DNA of 57,216 nt, taken from contig JAJZSM010000001.1 of NCBI GenBank assembly GCA_021849765.1, forward strand, positions 1 through 57,216, given 5' to 3'. Below, in pieces: positions 1-10,852 of this stretch. Source of the stretch: Actinomycetes bacterium (GTDB taxonomy: Bacteria; Actinomycetota; Acidimicrobiia; Acidimicrobiales; RAAP-2). Position 1 is the first letter of the stretch, and each line of letters starts with the position of its first letter. The notes below the pieces were generated by a model. It was not told the origin of the DNA. It saw only the letters and a list, made by a program, of their open reading frames with translations, and ran no database searches. The translations under genes were made by a program, and so were the position numbers.

Positions 1-530
1 GAGGAGCTCGGAACGTCCCGGGACCGCTCCTCGCGCGCGGCGCGCAACGACACGACCTCCTCGTCGAGCGATGCTCGCAACTGGTCGACCGTGCTTCGCA
101 ACTCCTCGCGGCGCGCGAGTCTTGGCTTGATCGCACGCCGCAGCCGATCGACCGCGGCATCGTGCGCCTCGACGGACTCGAGCAATTCGAGGGCCTCGTC
201 ATCGGCCACGTCGCCCTGGGCCGACACTGATTCGAGCTCACGCTGCATGGCCGAGAGGTCGCGCGCACCGCCAGTTGACGAAGCCAGCGCCGCCTCGAGC
301 TCGCGTCGACGTTGCTGTAGCCGGTCAGCGCGCGCCGCCACCTCTTCGTAGCCCGCGCGAAGGGGCGCGACCGCCGCCTCGGCGTCTCGAATGGCCGCGA
401 CCTCGACGCGGAGCTGGTCTTCCAACGTTGCGAGCTCCTCGGCTTCGGGAAGATGCTCGCGCTGAGCGACCACCCGATCAATCCACCGATCCGACTCCAT
501 CAGGGCGCGTAGCGCATCGACGTCAGTCAT
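1..530 (-). CDS. Coiled-coil protein, probably C4-type zinc-ribbon (CT398/DUF164-like), partial
   Basis: Reading the minus strand from the ATG at 530 gives an open frame of 176 codons that runs off the window, so the C-terminus is missing. The visible part starts MTDVDALRALMESDRWIDR and is almost wholly charged heptad-like helix rich in Glu, Arg, Ala and Leu, as in the long hairpin coiled coil of DUF164 proteins, which end in a four-cysteine zinc ribbon and are thought to bind nucleic acid. The ribbon itself would lie beyond base 1, so the family is an inference. The start overlaps the stop of the NUDIX gene by 8 nt (ATGACTGA), which points to translational coupling in a four-gene operon. Confidence 0.7.
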   Translation of the reverse strand, partial: MTDVDALRALMESDRWIDRVVAQREHLPEAEELATLEDQLRVEVAAIRDAEAAVAPLRAGYEEVAARADRLQQRRRELEAALASSTGGARDLSAMQRELESVSAQGDVADDEALELLESVEAHDAAVDRLRRAIKPRLARREELRSTVDQLRASLDEEVVSLRAAREERSRDVPSS

Positions 531-1074
531 CGTTGTAGTCTGACACGTCCCACCGCGCCGTCTCTGCCGCCAGGGCGGCCAAGGCTGGCCGAAGCGCGGG
601 CTCGGCCCGCTCCACGGCAGCGTCGTAGTCGAACCAGTGCACGTCGGGGCTCTCGCCGGGCGGTGGCGCCGGCTCGACGGGCGGCGCGATCAGCACGTAG
701 CGCAGGTCGTAGTGCGTGTGGCCCCGCGGACCGGGGTGCACGTCGACGTGAAAGAGCAGGGGTGGGCGACGATGTCGCGCCACGAGGCCCGTTTCCTCGA
801 GCGTCTCGCGCAGTGCCGCCGCCAAGACGTCCTCGCCCGCGTCGACGTGTCCACCCGGCTGGACCCAGATGCCCAATCGCCGGTGTCGGTGCAAGATCAC
901 GCCGCGTTTCGACACGACGAACGCTGACGCCGTGACGTGGTGGTCGTGCGCGAATTCGTCGAAGGGGTCGATTGGCCAACGCAGCCGCTCGAGCGTCGCC
1001 GTGATCGAGGCGGCCTCACGTTCGTCGACCGGCGTCAGTGCCTCGATCGAGTCGGCGATCGCGCCGAGATTCAC
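523..1074 (-). CDS. NUDIX hydrolase
   Basis: A 183-residue NUDIX enzyme, expected to cleave a nucleoside diphosphate linked to another group with a divalent metal. A complete Nudix box (GX5EX7REUXEEXGU) is visible at about residues 75-97, with G75, E81, R89-E90 and E93-E94 all present. The start is GTG at 1074, sharing GTGA with the stop of the upstream PNPOx-like gene, so the two are probably coupled. The substrate cannot be read from the sequence. The roughly 45-residue N-terminal helical extension before the first strand is longer than in minimal MutT proteins. Confidence 0.9.
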   Translation of the reverse strand: MNLGAIADSIEALTPVDEREAASITATLERLRWPIDPFDEFAHDHHVTASAFVVSKRGVILHRHRRLGIWVQPGGHVDAGEDVLAAALRETLEETGLVARHRRPPLLFHVDVHPGPRGHTHYDLRYVLIAPPVEPAPPPGESPDVHWFDYDAAVERAEPALRPALAALAAETARWDVSDYNDD

Positions 1075-1742
1075 GGCGTTCCGTCTAGGAGCCGGCGCAC
1101 CGACGCCGGCACCGGGATCGCGCCGTCGCCCATCGCACCGTCGCTCGAGGGCACCGGCGGACCGAAGGTGAGCCTCGCGGGCACGACGCCAGACCAGACC
1201 GGTAGGGCCTGGTCTTCGGCGGGATCGTCCGTCGGACCGGCCGACACCTTCACCGAGGCCTCGTCGATCGACACGCTCACCACGAGGGTTCGACGCAATT
1301 CGGCGTCGGTCGCGGGCCGTATCTCGCCACTGCGACCCGGTAGGACCGCGTCCACGAAGTCGTCGAGGATCCGTCGCTTCGCCTCGAGGTCGGTCACCGA
1401 CGCCACGGCGCCAAAGACCACCACCGATCGATAGGCGATGGAGGACTCGAAACCACTCCTCGCGACGCGAATGCCGTCATAGAGCGTCGCGGTGACACAG
1501 GCCTCACCACGCGCGAGCACCGCCTTCATCACCGCATTGGAGCGGCTGCCGTGCAGGTACAGGACGTCACCGTCGCGCGCGTGCAGGGTCGGAAGCGCGA
1601 CGGCGAGACCGTCGACCACCGCCGCCACCGTGCAGTAGGGCGCCGCGTCGAGCACCGCGTCGACGGTCTCACGCTCGTAGCGAGCCTTCTCGGGCAAGCG
1701 CCGGACACGGCTTCGTTCGCTGGGGGCCTGCGCGCCACTCAT
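1071..1742 (-). CDS. PNPOx-like FMN-binding split-barrel protein
   Basis: A 223-residue protein of the pyridoxamine 5'-phosphate oxidase-like split-barrel group, closest in layout to the Pyridox_ox_2 flavin-nucleotide-binding proteins. The segments TVAAVVDGLAVALPTL, DVLYLHGSRSN and YRSVVVFGAVASV follow the usual strand order of that fold. Members bind FMN or, in actinobacteria, sometimes F420 or heme; the window also encodes CofC, so F420 is possible. The ATG at 1742 overlaps the PhzF-like stop as ATGA, and the 3' end overlaps the NUDIX start. Residues 170-223 are a Pro/Gly/Asp-rich tail with no recognised domain. Confidence 0.8.
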   Translation of the reverse strand: MSGAQAPSERSRVRRLPEKARYERETVDAVLDAAPYCTVAAVVDGLAVALPTLHARDGDVLYLHGSRSNAVMKAVLARGEACVTATLYDGIRVARSGFESSIAYRSVVVFGAVASVTDLEAKRRILDDFVDAVLPGRSGEIRPATDAELRRTLVVSVSIDEASVKVSAGPTDDPAEDQALPVWSGVVPARLTFGPPVPSSDGAMGDGAIPVPASVRRLLDGTP

Positions 1743-2551
1743 GCTCGCAGGTCACCCCCGAAGAAGGTGCGCGCGTAGCCCGCCACTTCGACGTTCTTCT
1801 CGAACAGTCGCGCGAACATCACGCCCCCGCGCGTCGAGGCCTGGCGCACGATCACGGTCGGCGAGCCGGTCTGGGCGACCCACCAGGGCGCGACGGCGCA
1901 CAGGGCACTGCCGGTGACCGGGTCCTCGGCCAGACCCAGTCGGGGCGCGAAGACCCGGATCGAGACGTCGGCGTCGGGTCCGCCGACGCACGCGGCGATC
2001 ACGAGCGCACCGGGTACGAGAAAGAGGCTCATGGGATCGATCGCGAGTCCGCACAGTGCGTCGTAGTTCTCCACGACCGCGAGCACGCTTTGGGGCCCCG
2101 CCTGGTACACCTCGCGCACCGCCCCGAGGGTGCCGTTGAGCACGGAGGGCTCAAGGGGCTCGAGGTACGCCCGCGGCAGGTCTATGCCGAGCATGCCATC
2201 GCGCAGGCGGCGTCCCGAGAGCACCCCGGCGCGGGTCTGGAAGAAGAGCTCGCCAGCGGGCACGCCCAGCTCGCTGAGCAGCACGTGCAGCGTGGCGAGC
2301 GTGGCGTGTCCGCACAGGTCGACCTCGACGGTCGGCGTGAACCAGCGCAGCGACCATCCGTCGCCAACGCGGCGAATGAACGCCGTCTCTGAGACGCCGA
2401 GCTCGAAGGCGATCTGCTGGAGGTCGTCGTCTGAGACCGACCGTTCGAGCAGGACTACCACCGCCGGATTCCCGCGCGCGCCTTCGCCAATAAAGGCATC
2501 CACCCACCAGAGGCGATGGCCGAAGGTGACGTTCACGGAGTCCACGGACAT
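1739..2551 (-). CDS. PhzF-family isomerase/epimerase-like protein
   Basis: A 270-residue member of the PhzF family (diaminopimelate-epimerase fold), the first gene of the four-gene minus-strand operon. Typical segments are the N-terminal VDAFIGEGARGNPAVVV, SETAFIRR, the VDLCGHATLATLHVL region and EDPVTGSALCAVAP near the C-terminus. Substrates in this family are mostly unknown outside phenazine synthesis, and no phenazine genes are nearby. The frame stays open upstream to 2851, but that stretch is antisense to the start of the divergent EEP gene. The ATG at 2551 fits the family N-terminus, and a GTG at 2545 is an alternative. Confidence 0.85.
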   Translation of the reverse strand: MSVDSVNVTFGHRLWWVDAFIGEGARGNPAVVVLLERSVSDDDLQQIAFELGVSETAFIRRVGDGWSLRWFTPTVEVDLCGHATLATLHVLLSELGVPAGELFFQTRAGVLSGRRLRDGMLGIDLPRAYLEPLEPSVLNGTLGAVREVYQAGPQSVLAVVENYDALCGLAIDPMSLFLVPGALVIAACVGGPDADVSIRVFAPRLGLAEDPVTGSALCAVAPWWVAQTGSPTVIVRQASTRGGVMFARLFEKNVEVAGYARTFFGGDLRA

Positions 2552-2579
2552 AGATCCTGACACAACGCTGGCGCAGTCG

Positions 2580-2585
2580 TAAACT
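2580..2585 (+). promoter_or_regulatory. -10 box for leaderless EEP gene
   Basis: TAAACT ends 6 nt before the GTG at 2592, so transcription should begin at or next to the start codon. No Shine-Dalgarno sequence is present. Confidence 0.55.
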
Positions 2586-2591
2586 TGTTCG

Positions 2592-3392
2592 GTGCGCGTC
2601 GCGACGTTCAACCTGCACGCTGGGGTGGACGGCTGGGGTCGCCCGACCAGCGCCCTCGAGCACGCGATGTCGCTGCAGGCCGACGTCCTGATCTGTCCCG
2701 AGACCTGGCGTGGTGACGACGGGCCGGACTTCTTCGCCGATCTACAGGCACGTCTGTCGATGACGGGCCTCTTCGTACCCTTGGCGCGCGCCGAACGCGT
2801 GACCACCGGACACGCGGGGGCGACCTGGCAACCCCGGCTGGCGCATTTCACTGGCGAGCACGGCCTCTACTTCACCGAGCACCGAACGCTCAGCGCGGCC
2901 CAGCAGGCTCGGCGCACCCAGTCACACTCAGTCGAGAGCGGCGAGTGGGGTCTGAGCCTGCTCACGCGCTACCCCGTGACCGCGATCCGTGCCCAGGCCC
3001 TGGGTCGGTTGCCGCGCGAGCGGGTCCGGCGCACGGTGATCATCGCCGACCTGGACGTGGACGGCCGACCCGTCACCGTCCTCGCGATCCACGGTGCGCA
3101 CCTGAGCCACGGGTCCTTCCGCCAGTATCGCCGGGTGCGGGCCATCGCCGACGGCATCGATCCAGGTCGACCGCTCCTGCTCGTCGGCGACTTCAACTCC
3201 TGGCGTCCTCCTCTGCGTCTCTTCTTTCCAGGGTGGCGCACGCTGGCGCGCGCGCGCACCTGGCCCGCCCGCCGCCCGCATTCCCAGATCGACCACATCC
3301 TGGGCCGTGGACCCTGGCGCTCGACCGCGAGCTTCGCGAGCGACGGCGGCAGCGACCACTTGGCGCTGTGCGCGGAGCTCGAACTCGATTAG
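2592..3392 (+). CDS. Endonuclease/exonuclease/phosphatase (EEP) family protein
   Basis: A 266-residue EEP-fold metal-dependent phosphodiesterase or nuclease. The family signature is complete: MRVATFNLHAG with the metal-site Asn, CPETW with the catalytic Glu, GDFNSW in the middle, and SQIDHILG and SDHLALCAEL at the C-terminus. There is no signal peptide, so it probably acts in the cytoplasm. The substrate (DNA, phosphoinositide-like lipid or another phosphodiester) cannot be assigned. The start is a GTG with a TAnnnT box 6 nt upstream, so the mRNA is likely leaderless. It is divergent from the phzF operon. Confidence 0.85.
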   Translation: MRVATFNLHAGVDGWGRPTSALEHAMSLQADVLICPETWRGDDGPDFFADLQARLSMTGLFVPLARAERVTTGHAGATWQPRLAHFTGEHGLYFTEHRTLSAAQQARRTQSHSVESGEWGLSLLTRYPVTAIRAQALGRLPRERVRRTVIIADLDVDGRPVTVLAIHGAHLSHGSFRQYRRVRAIADGIDPGRPLLLVGDFNSWRPPLRLFFPGWRTLARARTWPARRPHSQIDHILGRGPWRSTASFASDGGSDHLALCAELELD

Positions 3393-4570
3393 GAGAGTTC
3401 GACCCCTCGGCTCTCGGGCAAGCGCACCAGCAACCCGAGCGACGGCAGCAACGGCAGGAACGTGATCAGCGCCGGCACCCGCAGCGACGCCGACTGGACG
3501 CCGCCGATCGCGTCGCCGATCCAGCCGAAGAGCGCGAGGCCGGCGGTCGCGCCGAGCACGCCCGCTACCCCCGCCCAACCGGCCGACGTGGCACGAAACG
3601 TGTGAGGGAAGATCTCGGTGCTGAGTGCGCTGGCCGCCGGTGCGAGCAGTCCCGCCGCACCAATGCCCAAGAAGTAGCCGATCTCGAAGTTGAGTCGCCC
3701 ACCGCTGTACGCATAGGCCGACGTGGCCGCGAGCGCCAGCACGCCAATCGCCACCGTGCCCCGGCGCCCGATCGTCTGGGCGAGCCGCCGACCGAGGAGC
3801 AACCCGGCCAAGCCCGACAGCGCGCTCGCGGTCACGACGCCCGCGACGACCGACGGGCTGAGGCGTAGGACGCCCTCGCCGTAGACGAAGGTGAAGCCGT
3901 TGGCCGGACCGGTGATCATCCCCACGGTGAACGAGACGACGGCGATCACCGCGAGGCGACCGCGCAGGTGCCGCGGGATCGAGCCGAGCCGCAAGCTGTG
4001 CGGCTCGGCCGAACGCCGGTGCGGCTCAGGCACCGCGCGCATCAGCCCGGGCGTGATCAGCGCCGGCAGTAGCACCACGGCGAACAACCAGCGGAACGAG
4101 TTCGGTCCGCGAATGACCCCGTGCAGCACGGCTGACAGCCCGGCGCCGATACCACCGCCCGCGACCATCACGGCGAGTCGATGCACGCGGCGCGTCGTGC
4201 TCGAAATCTCGACGGTGATCACCTGGACGAGGGTCGACGCCGCCGCGAGCAGGGGCCGCGCGAGCGCGAAGACGGCCACGAAGAACCAGTAGCTCGGGCT
4301 CAGTGCGGCAACGGCCGTCACCAGCAGCCCCACTGCGAGCGTGTCGCGAAGGATCCGCCGTCGGCCCCACCGATCGGCGAGGGAGGCGAGCGGTACGGCG
4401 CTCTTGAGCGAGTGGCCGGTGGCGACGACGTGACCGAAGTGGCGAGCCACGTCGTTGAGTGACGAGATGGCACCGAACTGGGCGAACCCCGCCACGACGG
4501 CCACCACGAACAGCACGACGACGGTCCGGCTCGGGGGAATACTGGCCGGCTGGGCGATGGGCTTAGCCAA
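3389..4570 (-). CDS. MFS transporter
   Basis: A 393-residue major facilitator protein with twelve predicted hydrophobic segments and the loop motif A variant LADRWGRRRI between helices 2 and 3, repeated in the second half as GRRLAQTIGRRG. Inner-membrane location and proton coupling are expected from the family; the substrate is unknown. Reading starts at TTG 4570, which overlaps the stop of the upstream MDR reductase by 8 nt, so the pair forms an operon. The 3' end overlaps the convergent EEP gene by 4 nt. A central hydrophilic loop (about residues 175-205) separates the two six-helix halves. Confidence 0.85.
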   Translation of the reverse strand: MAKPIAQPASIPPSRTVVVLFVVAVVAGFAQFGAISSLNDVARHFGHVVATGHSLKSAVPLASLADRWGRRRILRDTLAVGLLVTAVAALSPSYWFFVAVFALARPLLAAASTLVQVITVEISSTTRRVHRLAVMVAGGGIGAGLSAVLHGVIRGPNSFRWLFAVVLLPALITPGLMRAVPEPHRRSAEPHSLRLGSIPRHLRGRLAVIAVVSFTVGMITGPANGFTFVYGEGVLRLSPSVVAGVVTASALSGLAGLLLGRRLAQTIGRRGTVAIGVLALAATSAYAYSGGRLNFEIGYFLGIGAAGLLAPAASALSTEIFPHTFRATSAGWAGVAGVLGATAGLALFGWIGDAIGGVQSASLRVPALITFLPLLPSLGLLVRLPESRGVELS

Positions 4571-5585
4571 GTGCGACGCTCTCGTCGACGACGACCAGCG
4601 TCTTGCCGTGGTTGCCGCCCGAGAACAGGAGGTTGAGCGCGTCCGGCGCGTGTTCGAGGCCCGCGACGAGGTGCTCCCTATGCCGGAGCGAGCCGTCGTG
4701 GACCATCGAGGCGAGGACGGACTGGGCCTCCGCGGCGCGGTTCAGGTAATCGAGCACGATAAACCCGCGCATCGAACCCCGGCGACTGATCAGTGCCGGA
4801 GTGTTCGCCACACCCCCTTGGCGACCCGAGACGTTGTACTGCGAGATCGCACCGCAGAGCACGATTCGCCCGCGCATGGCCAGTGCGGCGAGCGCGGCGT
4901 CGAGGACCTCGCCGCCAACGTTGTCGAAGTACAGGTCGACGCCTGCCGGGCAGGCCGTGCGCAACCGCCTCGACAGTCCCGGCTCGCGGTAGTCCAGGCA
5001 ATCGTCAAAGCCGTAGAGCTCGACGACCTCGGCGCACTTCTCGGGACCACCGGCGATCCCAATCACCCGCGCTGCCCCGCGCGCCCTGGCGAGCTGGCCC
5101 ACGACCGAACCGGTGGCGCCGGCCGCCCCCGAGACCACCACGGTGTCACCGGTGCGGAACTCCCCGACCTCGAGGAGACCGAAGTAGGCGGTGATACCCG
5201 TCACGCCGAGGACGTTCATGGCCGTGGGAAGGTCGACGCCGAGTCCCGCAGGCAGCGCCGAGAACCGGTTGACCTCGTCGGCGATGGCCCAGTCCTGCCA
5301 GTTCGTCATGCCATACACGACGTCGCCGATCTGGTACCGGTCGCTGCGGCTCGCGACGACCACGCCCGCGCCACTCGAGCGGATGACGGCTCCAAGCTCG
5401 ATCGGGGGCAAATAGCCCGGCGCGTCGTCCATCCACGTACGGATCGTCGGGTCGATGGAGAGCATTCCCACCTTGACGAGCGCCTGACCCGGACCACACG
5501 TCGGCTCGGGGACCTCGATGAGTTCGACCGTCGACTCGTCGACCATGGTGCTCGGCCGCTCTCGTAGGACCAGTTGTCGATTCAT
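4563..5585 (-). CDS. NADP-dependent MDR-family oxidoreductase (PTGR/CurA-like)
   Basis: A 340-residue zinc-free medium-chain reductase resembling prostaglandin/leukotriene reductases and CurA, which reduce the C=C bond of enones with NADPH. The Rossmann glycine motif reads SGAAGATGSVVGQLA, followed by GIAGGPEKC, and VDLYFDNVGG and GRIVLCGAISQYN are family hallmarks. No catalytic zinc cysteines are seen. I chose ATG 5585 because GGAG at 5591-5594 lies 5 nt before it; the longer frame from GTG 5591 would start inside that site. It is followed by an overlapping MFS gene, which may export a related compound. Confidence 0.85.
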   Translation of the reverse strand: MNRQLVLRERPSTMVDESTVELIEVPEPTCGPGQALVKVGMLSIDPTIRTWMDDAPGYLPPIELGAVIRSSGAGVVVASRSDRYQIGDVVYGMTNWQDWAIADEVNRFSALPAGLGVDLPTAMNVLGVTGITAYFGLLEVGEFRTGDTVVVSGAAGATGSVVGQLARARGAARVIGIAGGPEKCAEVVELYGFDDCLDYREPGLSRRLRTACPAGVDLYFDNVGGEVLDAALAALAMRGRIVLCGAISQYNVSGRQGGVANTPALISRRGSMRGFIVLDYLNRAAEAQSVLASMVHDGSLRHREHLVAGLEHAPDALNLLFSGGNHGKTLVVVDESVALG

Positions 5586-5689
5586 CGTCACTCCTCGGCC
5601 TCATCGGTCACCGAAGCAACCGAGTGCACTCTACCGAGCGTCCCCGGACCCACCTTCGCACACTTCGGGCAGAGTTCGTGTCGAGGAGT

Positions 5690-6841
5690 TCATGCCCGTC
5701 CGCTCAGGGCGAGCAGCGCGAGGGCCGCGGCGATACTGAGCGGCGTGATCACCGCGCCCCAGCGACTCGCGCGTACGAGTGATGGTGCCGCCCCGGCGCT
5801 ACGCGCGCTGCGCCACCACAACAGCCACGCCAGTGAACCCGTCACCGCCAGGTTGGGACCCAGGTTCAAGCCGACGAGCAAGGCAAAGGGGTGCGAGGGA
5901 ACGCGCGCCGCGAAGATCGAGGCGGCCGGCAGATTGTTGACGAGCACCGAGACCGCCGCCGCGACGACGGCCGTCGCGATCGCGTCCGAGTGGGCGAGTA
6001 TCTGTGCCGGGCCGGACCAGACGCGCCCGATCGCACCGAGGGCCACCGCGGTCGCGAAAAGTCCGATCAACGAGCCCGGACCGACAATCGCGACGACCTC
6101 GCGCATCCTGACGCGCCGGCCGCCCAGATGCCAGCCCACCGCGATCAGCCCGATCAGTGCGACGGGCAGGGCCGCGTCGGCGAGGAAGAACACCGCGCAT
6201 ACGGCCGCCACGACCGCGACCGTTCCCACCCCGATCGAAGGCGCCACCACCGGCGCCCGAACCTCGCGCCGCCCGAGGGCGCCCCGTCCGAGCACCGCCA
6301 CCGCCGTGGCGGTGACGAGACTGGCGCCGAGCGCCGGCAGCCACATGCGCGCGGCGAAGGCCGCGCCGGTCAGGTGCAGGTGTCCGAGCACGATGAGGTT
6401 CGTGAGGTTCGAGCCCGGCAACCAGAGCGATCCGGCGTTGGCGAGGAGCAACACGCCGTAGAGCCAGGGGGCGTCGTCACCTCCTCGTCGGCGCGACGTG
6501 TGGATCAGCACGGGCGTCAGAAACGCTACGGCCGTGTCCAAGTTCAGCGTCGCGGTCACCGCGACGATGACAATCGCCGCACCGGCGAACACGACCATGC
6601 CTCGCGAGGAGATCCGGGTCAGCAGCTCGCCGAGCCACTCGAAGACGCCATCGTCGTTGGCGACGAGCCCGATCAGGAGCAAGCCGGTGACCAGCACGAA
6701 TGGCGACCAGACCTGGTCGAGCGCGGCTCGAGCGGCGTGCGCGTTGAGCGCGAAGGTGACGGCGAGGACGCTCACGCCGAGCGCTGCGACGACGACGGGA
6801 GTGCGAGTCGGCGGCCACGGGAGTCGTCGTGCGCGCCGCAT
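5690..6841 (-). CDS. ArsB/SLC13-like membrane permease
   Basis: A 383-residue integral membrane protein of the ion transporter superfamily (ArsB/CitM/SLC13). It has about eleven hydrophobic segments in two related halves. The ArsB-type re-entrant motifs are present in both: LANAGSLWLPGSNLTNL in the first, and VNNLPAASIF plus NLGPNLAVTGSLAWLLW in the second. The substrate could be arsenite, an organic anion or another small ion; no arsR, arsC or arsA is nearby, so arsenite is only one option. The start is ATG 6841. A weak GAGACT box 6 nt upstream could make it leaderless. Confidence 0.85.
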   Translation of the reverse strand: MRRARRLPWPPTRTPVVVAALGVSVLAVTFALNAHAARAALDQVWSPFVLVTGLLLIGLVANDDGVFEWLGELLTRISSRGMVVFAGAAIVIVAVTATLNLDTAVAFLTPVLIHTSRRRGGDDAPWLYGVLLLANAGSLWLPGSNLTNLIVLGHLHLTGAAFAARMWLPALGASLVTATAVAVLGRGALGRREVRAPVVAPSIGVGTVAVVAAVCAVFFLADAALPVALIGLIAVGWHLGGRRVRMREVVAIVGPGSLIGLFATAVALGAIGRVWSGPAQILAHSDAIATAVVAAAVSVLVNNLPAASIFAARVPSHPFALLVGLNLGPNLAVTGSLAWLLWWRSARSAGAAPSLVRASRWGAVITPLSIAAALALLALSGRA

Positions 6842-6868
6842 GGGGTCAGTCTCGCACGGTTGCGCGTC

Positions 6869-8032
6869 CTAGCGAGGAACGACCGGGATCCTCTTGGCGG
6901 CCTCGCTGTTGACGCAGAGCGGGTCCTCACCGAGCACGCTGCCGGTCCGCACGTAGGCCCGCGCGCGCGATCCCCCGCAGAGTCGGTAGTAGTCGCACCG
7001 CCCGCACGCGCCCTCGAGGGTGCCAGCGCGAATCGCGGTCAGCAGCGGGTTGGTCTGGTAGATGTCTCGAAGTGGCGTCTCACGAATGTTGCCCAGCGTC
7101 ACCGGCAAGAAGCCTGAGGCGTGCACTTCCCCGTCGTGTCCGACGAAGATGATCCCCCGCCCATCGCCAGTGGCCAACGAGTGGCTGCGCGTCGTGCGAA
7201 CGTCGCCGCGCACCTCGCGATCGAGCCGCTGGCGAAGCGTCGCGTACAACGGTCCGAGCGTGAACGTAACGGCGGGGTCGGCGTCGCCGGCGGCGGCCCG
7301 CTCGGCCTGGACTCGGCGGAAGAACGGGGCTTCCACGGTGCGAACCGTCATCCCGTAGGTGGTCGCGTCAACGAGGAAATGGCACACGTCCTCGGCCTGT
7401 CGCGCCGAGATCTCCTGGACGTCCACCCCTCGGCCCACGCCGACGAGGAAGAAGACTTCCCAGATCGAAACCCCGACCGAGCGCAGCAGCGCCAGGACGT
7501 CGGCCAACTCGTGCGCGTTGCGGTTCATCACCGTGGTGTTGACCTGGAGTCGAAAACCCATGTCACGCATCATCGCGAGCGCGCTCATCGTCTCGTCGAA
7601 GTGCCCGGGGATCCCCCGCACGGCGTCGTGGGACTGGGGTCCCGACCCGTCGAGCGAGATCGAGACGCTGCGCACGCCGAGGTCGTACATTCGCGACAGG
7701 TTCTCGCGCGTCAAACGCTTGGTGACCGACGGCGCGATGCCCACGTGCACGCCCTGGGACGTGGCGTAGCCAACCAACTCGTCGAGGTCGGCGCGCTCGA
7801 AGCAGTCGCCTCCCGTGAACACCAGGATTGGTGCCGCCCCCTCCATCGCCGCCATCTGGTCGATGAGCTCACGTCCCTCGACGGTCGTCAACTCGCCGGG
7901 CAGCGCCTCGGTCTGCGCCGACGCGCGACAGTGTCGACACGCGAGCGAGCAGGCCTTGGTGGTCTCCCAGAAGACGAGGTGGGGCGACTTGTCGTAGCGC
8001 TTCAGCGCGCGCGCCAAAGTCTCATCTCTCAT
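6869..8032 (-). CDS. Radical SAM/SPASM domain protein
   Basis: A 387-residue radical S-adenosylmethionine enzyme. The [4Fe-4S] motif CX3CX2C is at Cys28, Cys32 and Cys35 (CSLACRHC), followed by a TGGDCFERADL segment and SVSISLDGSG typical of the barrel. The C-terminal SPASM region has clustered cysteines (ACGRCDYYRLCGG and EDPLC) for an auxiliary cluster. It resembles the AhbD/NirJ and peptide-modifying groups, in which either heme precursors or ribosomal peptides are modified; no heme genes are nearby. A 29-codon reading frame (8029-8118) ends overlapping this start as ATGA. The exact subfamily is unsure. Confidence 0.88.
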   Translation of the reverse strand: MRDETLARALKRYDKSPHLVFWETTKACSLACRHCRASAQTEALPGELTTVEGRELIDQMAAMEGAAPILVFTGGDCFERADLDELVGYATSQGVHVGIAPSVTKRLTRENLSRMYDLGVRSVSISLDGSGPQSHDAVRGIPGHFDETMSALAMMRDMGFRLQVNTTVMNRNAHELADVLALLRSVGVSIWEVFFLVGVGRGVDVQEISARQAEDVCHFLVDATTYGMTVRTVEAPFFRRVQAERAAAGDADPAVTFTLGPLYATLRQRLDREVRGDVRTTRSHSLATGDGRGIIFVGHDGEVHASGFLPVTLGNIRETPLRDIYQTNPLLTAIRAGTLEGACGRCDYYRLCGGSRARAYVRTGSVLGEDPLCVNSEAAKRIPVVPR

Positions 8033-8118
8033 CGTTCACCACTCTTGTTCCAGCCCGCACTCGCCGCGGGCCGAGATCGCGCTGTCACACCGACAGTTCT
8101 ACCGGCGACTCGCATCAT
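8029..8118 (-). CDS. Possible small ORF coupled to the radical SAM gene
   Basis: A 29-codon minus-strand frame starting at ATG 8118 (a second ATG follows at once) and ending with a TGA that shares ATGA with the radical SAM start. The product is basic, with several Arg, Ala and Ser and one Trp. It has no visible Shine-Dalgarno site and no obvious leader/core structure. It could be a leader for translational coupling, a precursor peptide, or chance. Confidence 0.2.
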   Translation of the reverse strand: MMRVAGRTVGVTARSRPAASAGWNKSGER

Positions 8119-8202
8119 TGCCGTAGGGCCATAGGTCCACTGTCCTGGAACGACGCGCCGTCGGGCCACCACACCGGACCCACCGGTCACCCTGGGCCCC
8201 CA

Positions 8203-10315
<2,113 letters not shown>

Positions 10316-10852
10316 CAAGCAACCACCATACCGACCGGACATCCGTTTGTGACCGTGGCTCCGCTCGGCTCTGATCCCGCACCCTCGCTCGAGACCGTGG
10401 CTCGACGGTCGCGCGAAGTCCCAGTCCACGGAAATAGCGAGGTGATCCCAGCAAGCGATGCGTTCGCCCGTTGCCCCCATCGTTCGCTTCGAAAGTCCGC
10501 CCTTGGGTTTTGGGGCGATCGGCACTCACCGACATTTCCAGTGCGGCAAACGTTTCAGCCCGACGGTCCGACTGTGTCGAGAGCGCTGCGTTGGCCACTC
10601 GGCACGCTAGAACGCAGTCATGCACGCAGCTGCGAATCCGTATCGCCGCGCCGAGCGCGCGCGATCGCCACGGCAGGTCCGCACCGGTACTTTCACTGCT
10701 TGCTCTGAAGGTTGGCGGGGCCCGCCGTCTGGTGTGAGGTCGGGCTGGTCGACCGACGCACCCCGCGCCCGACTTCAGACCTGTCGCGCCGAGTGGCGAG
10801 ATCAGTCCGAAGCACTGCACACAACGGTTCAATCGGAAAGAGGGGAAAAGAG
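10316..10852. other. Intergenic region, 537 bp, no gene seen
   Basis: This gap separates the divergent marR and SRPBCC genes. Frames open in it are low-complexity GC-driven readings with no recognisable domain. Apart from the TATGGT box near 10325-10330 for marR and the AGGGGAAAAGAG site before 10853, I see no clear feature. Confidence 0.5.

Noticed and set aside
2552..2851. N-terminal extension of the PhzF-like frame
   Set aside because: It runs antisense across the start of the EEP gene and adds nothing to the family's normal N-terminus.
5690..6841. Dedicated arsenite efflux locus
   Set aside because: The permease has ArsB-type motifs, but no arsR, arsC or arsA lies nearby, so the substrate is left open.
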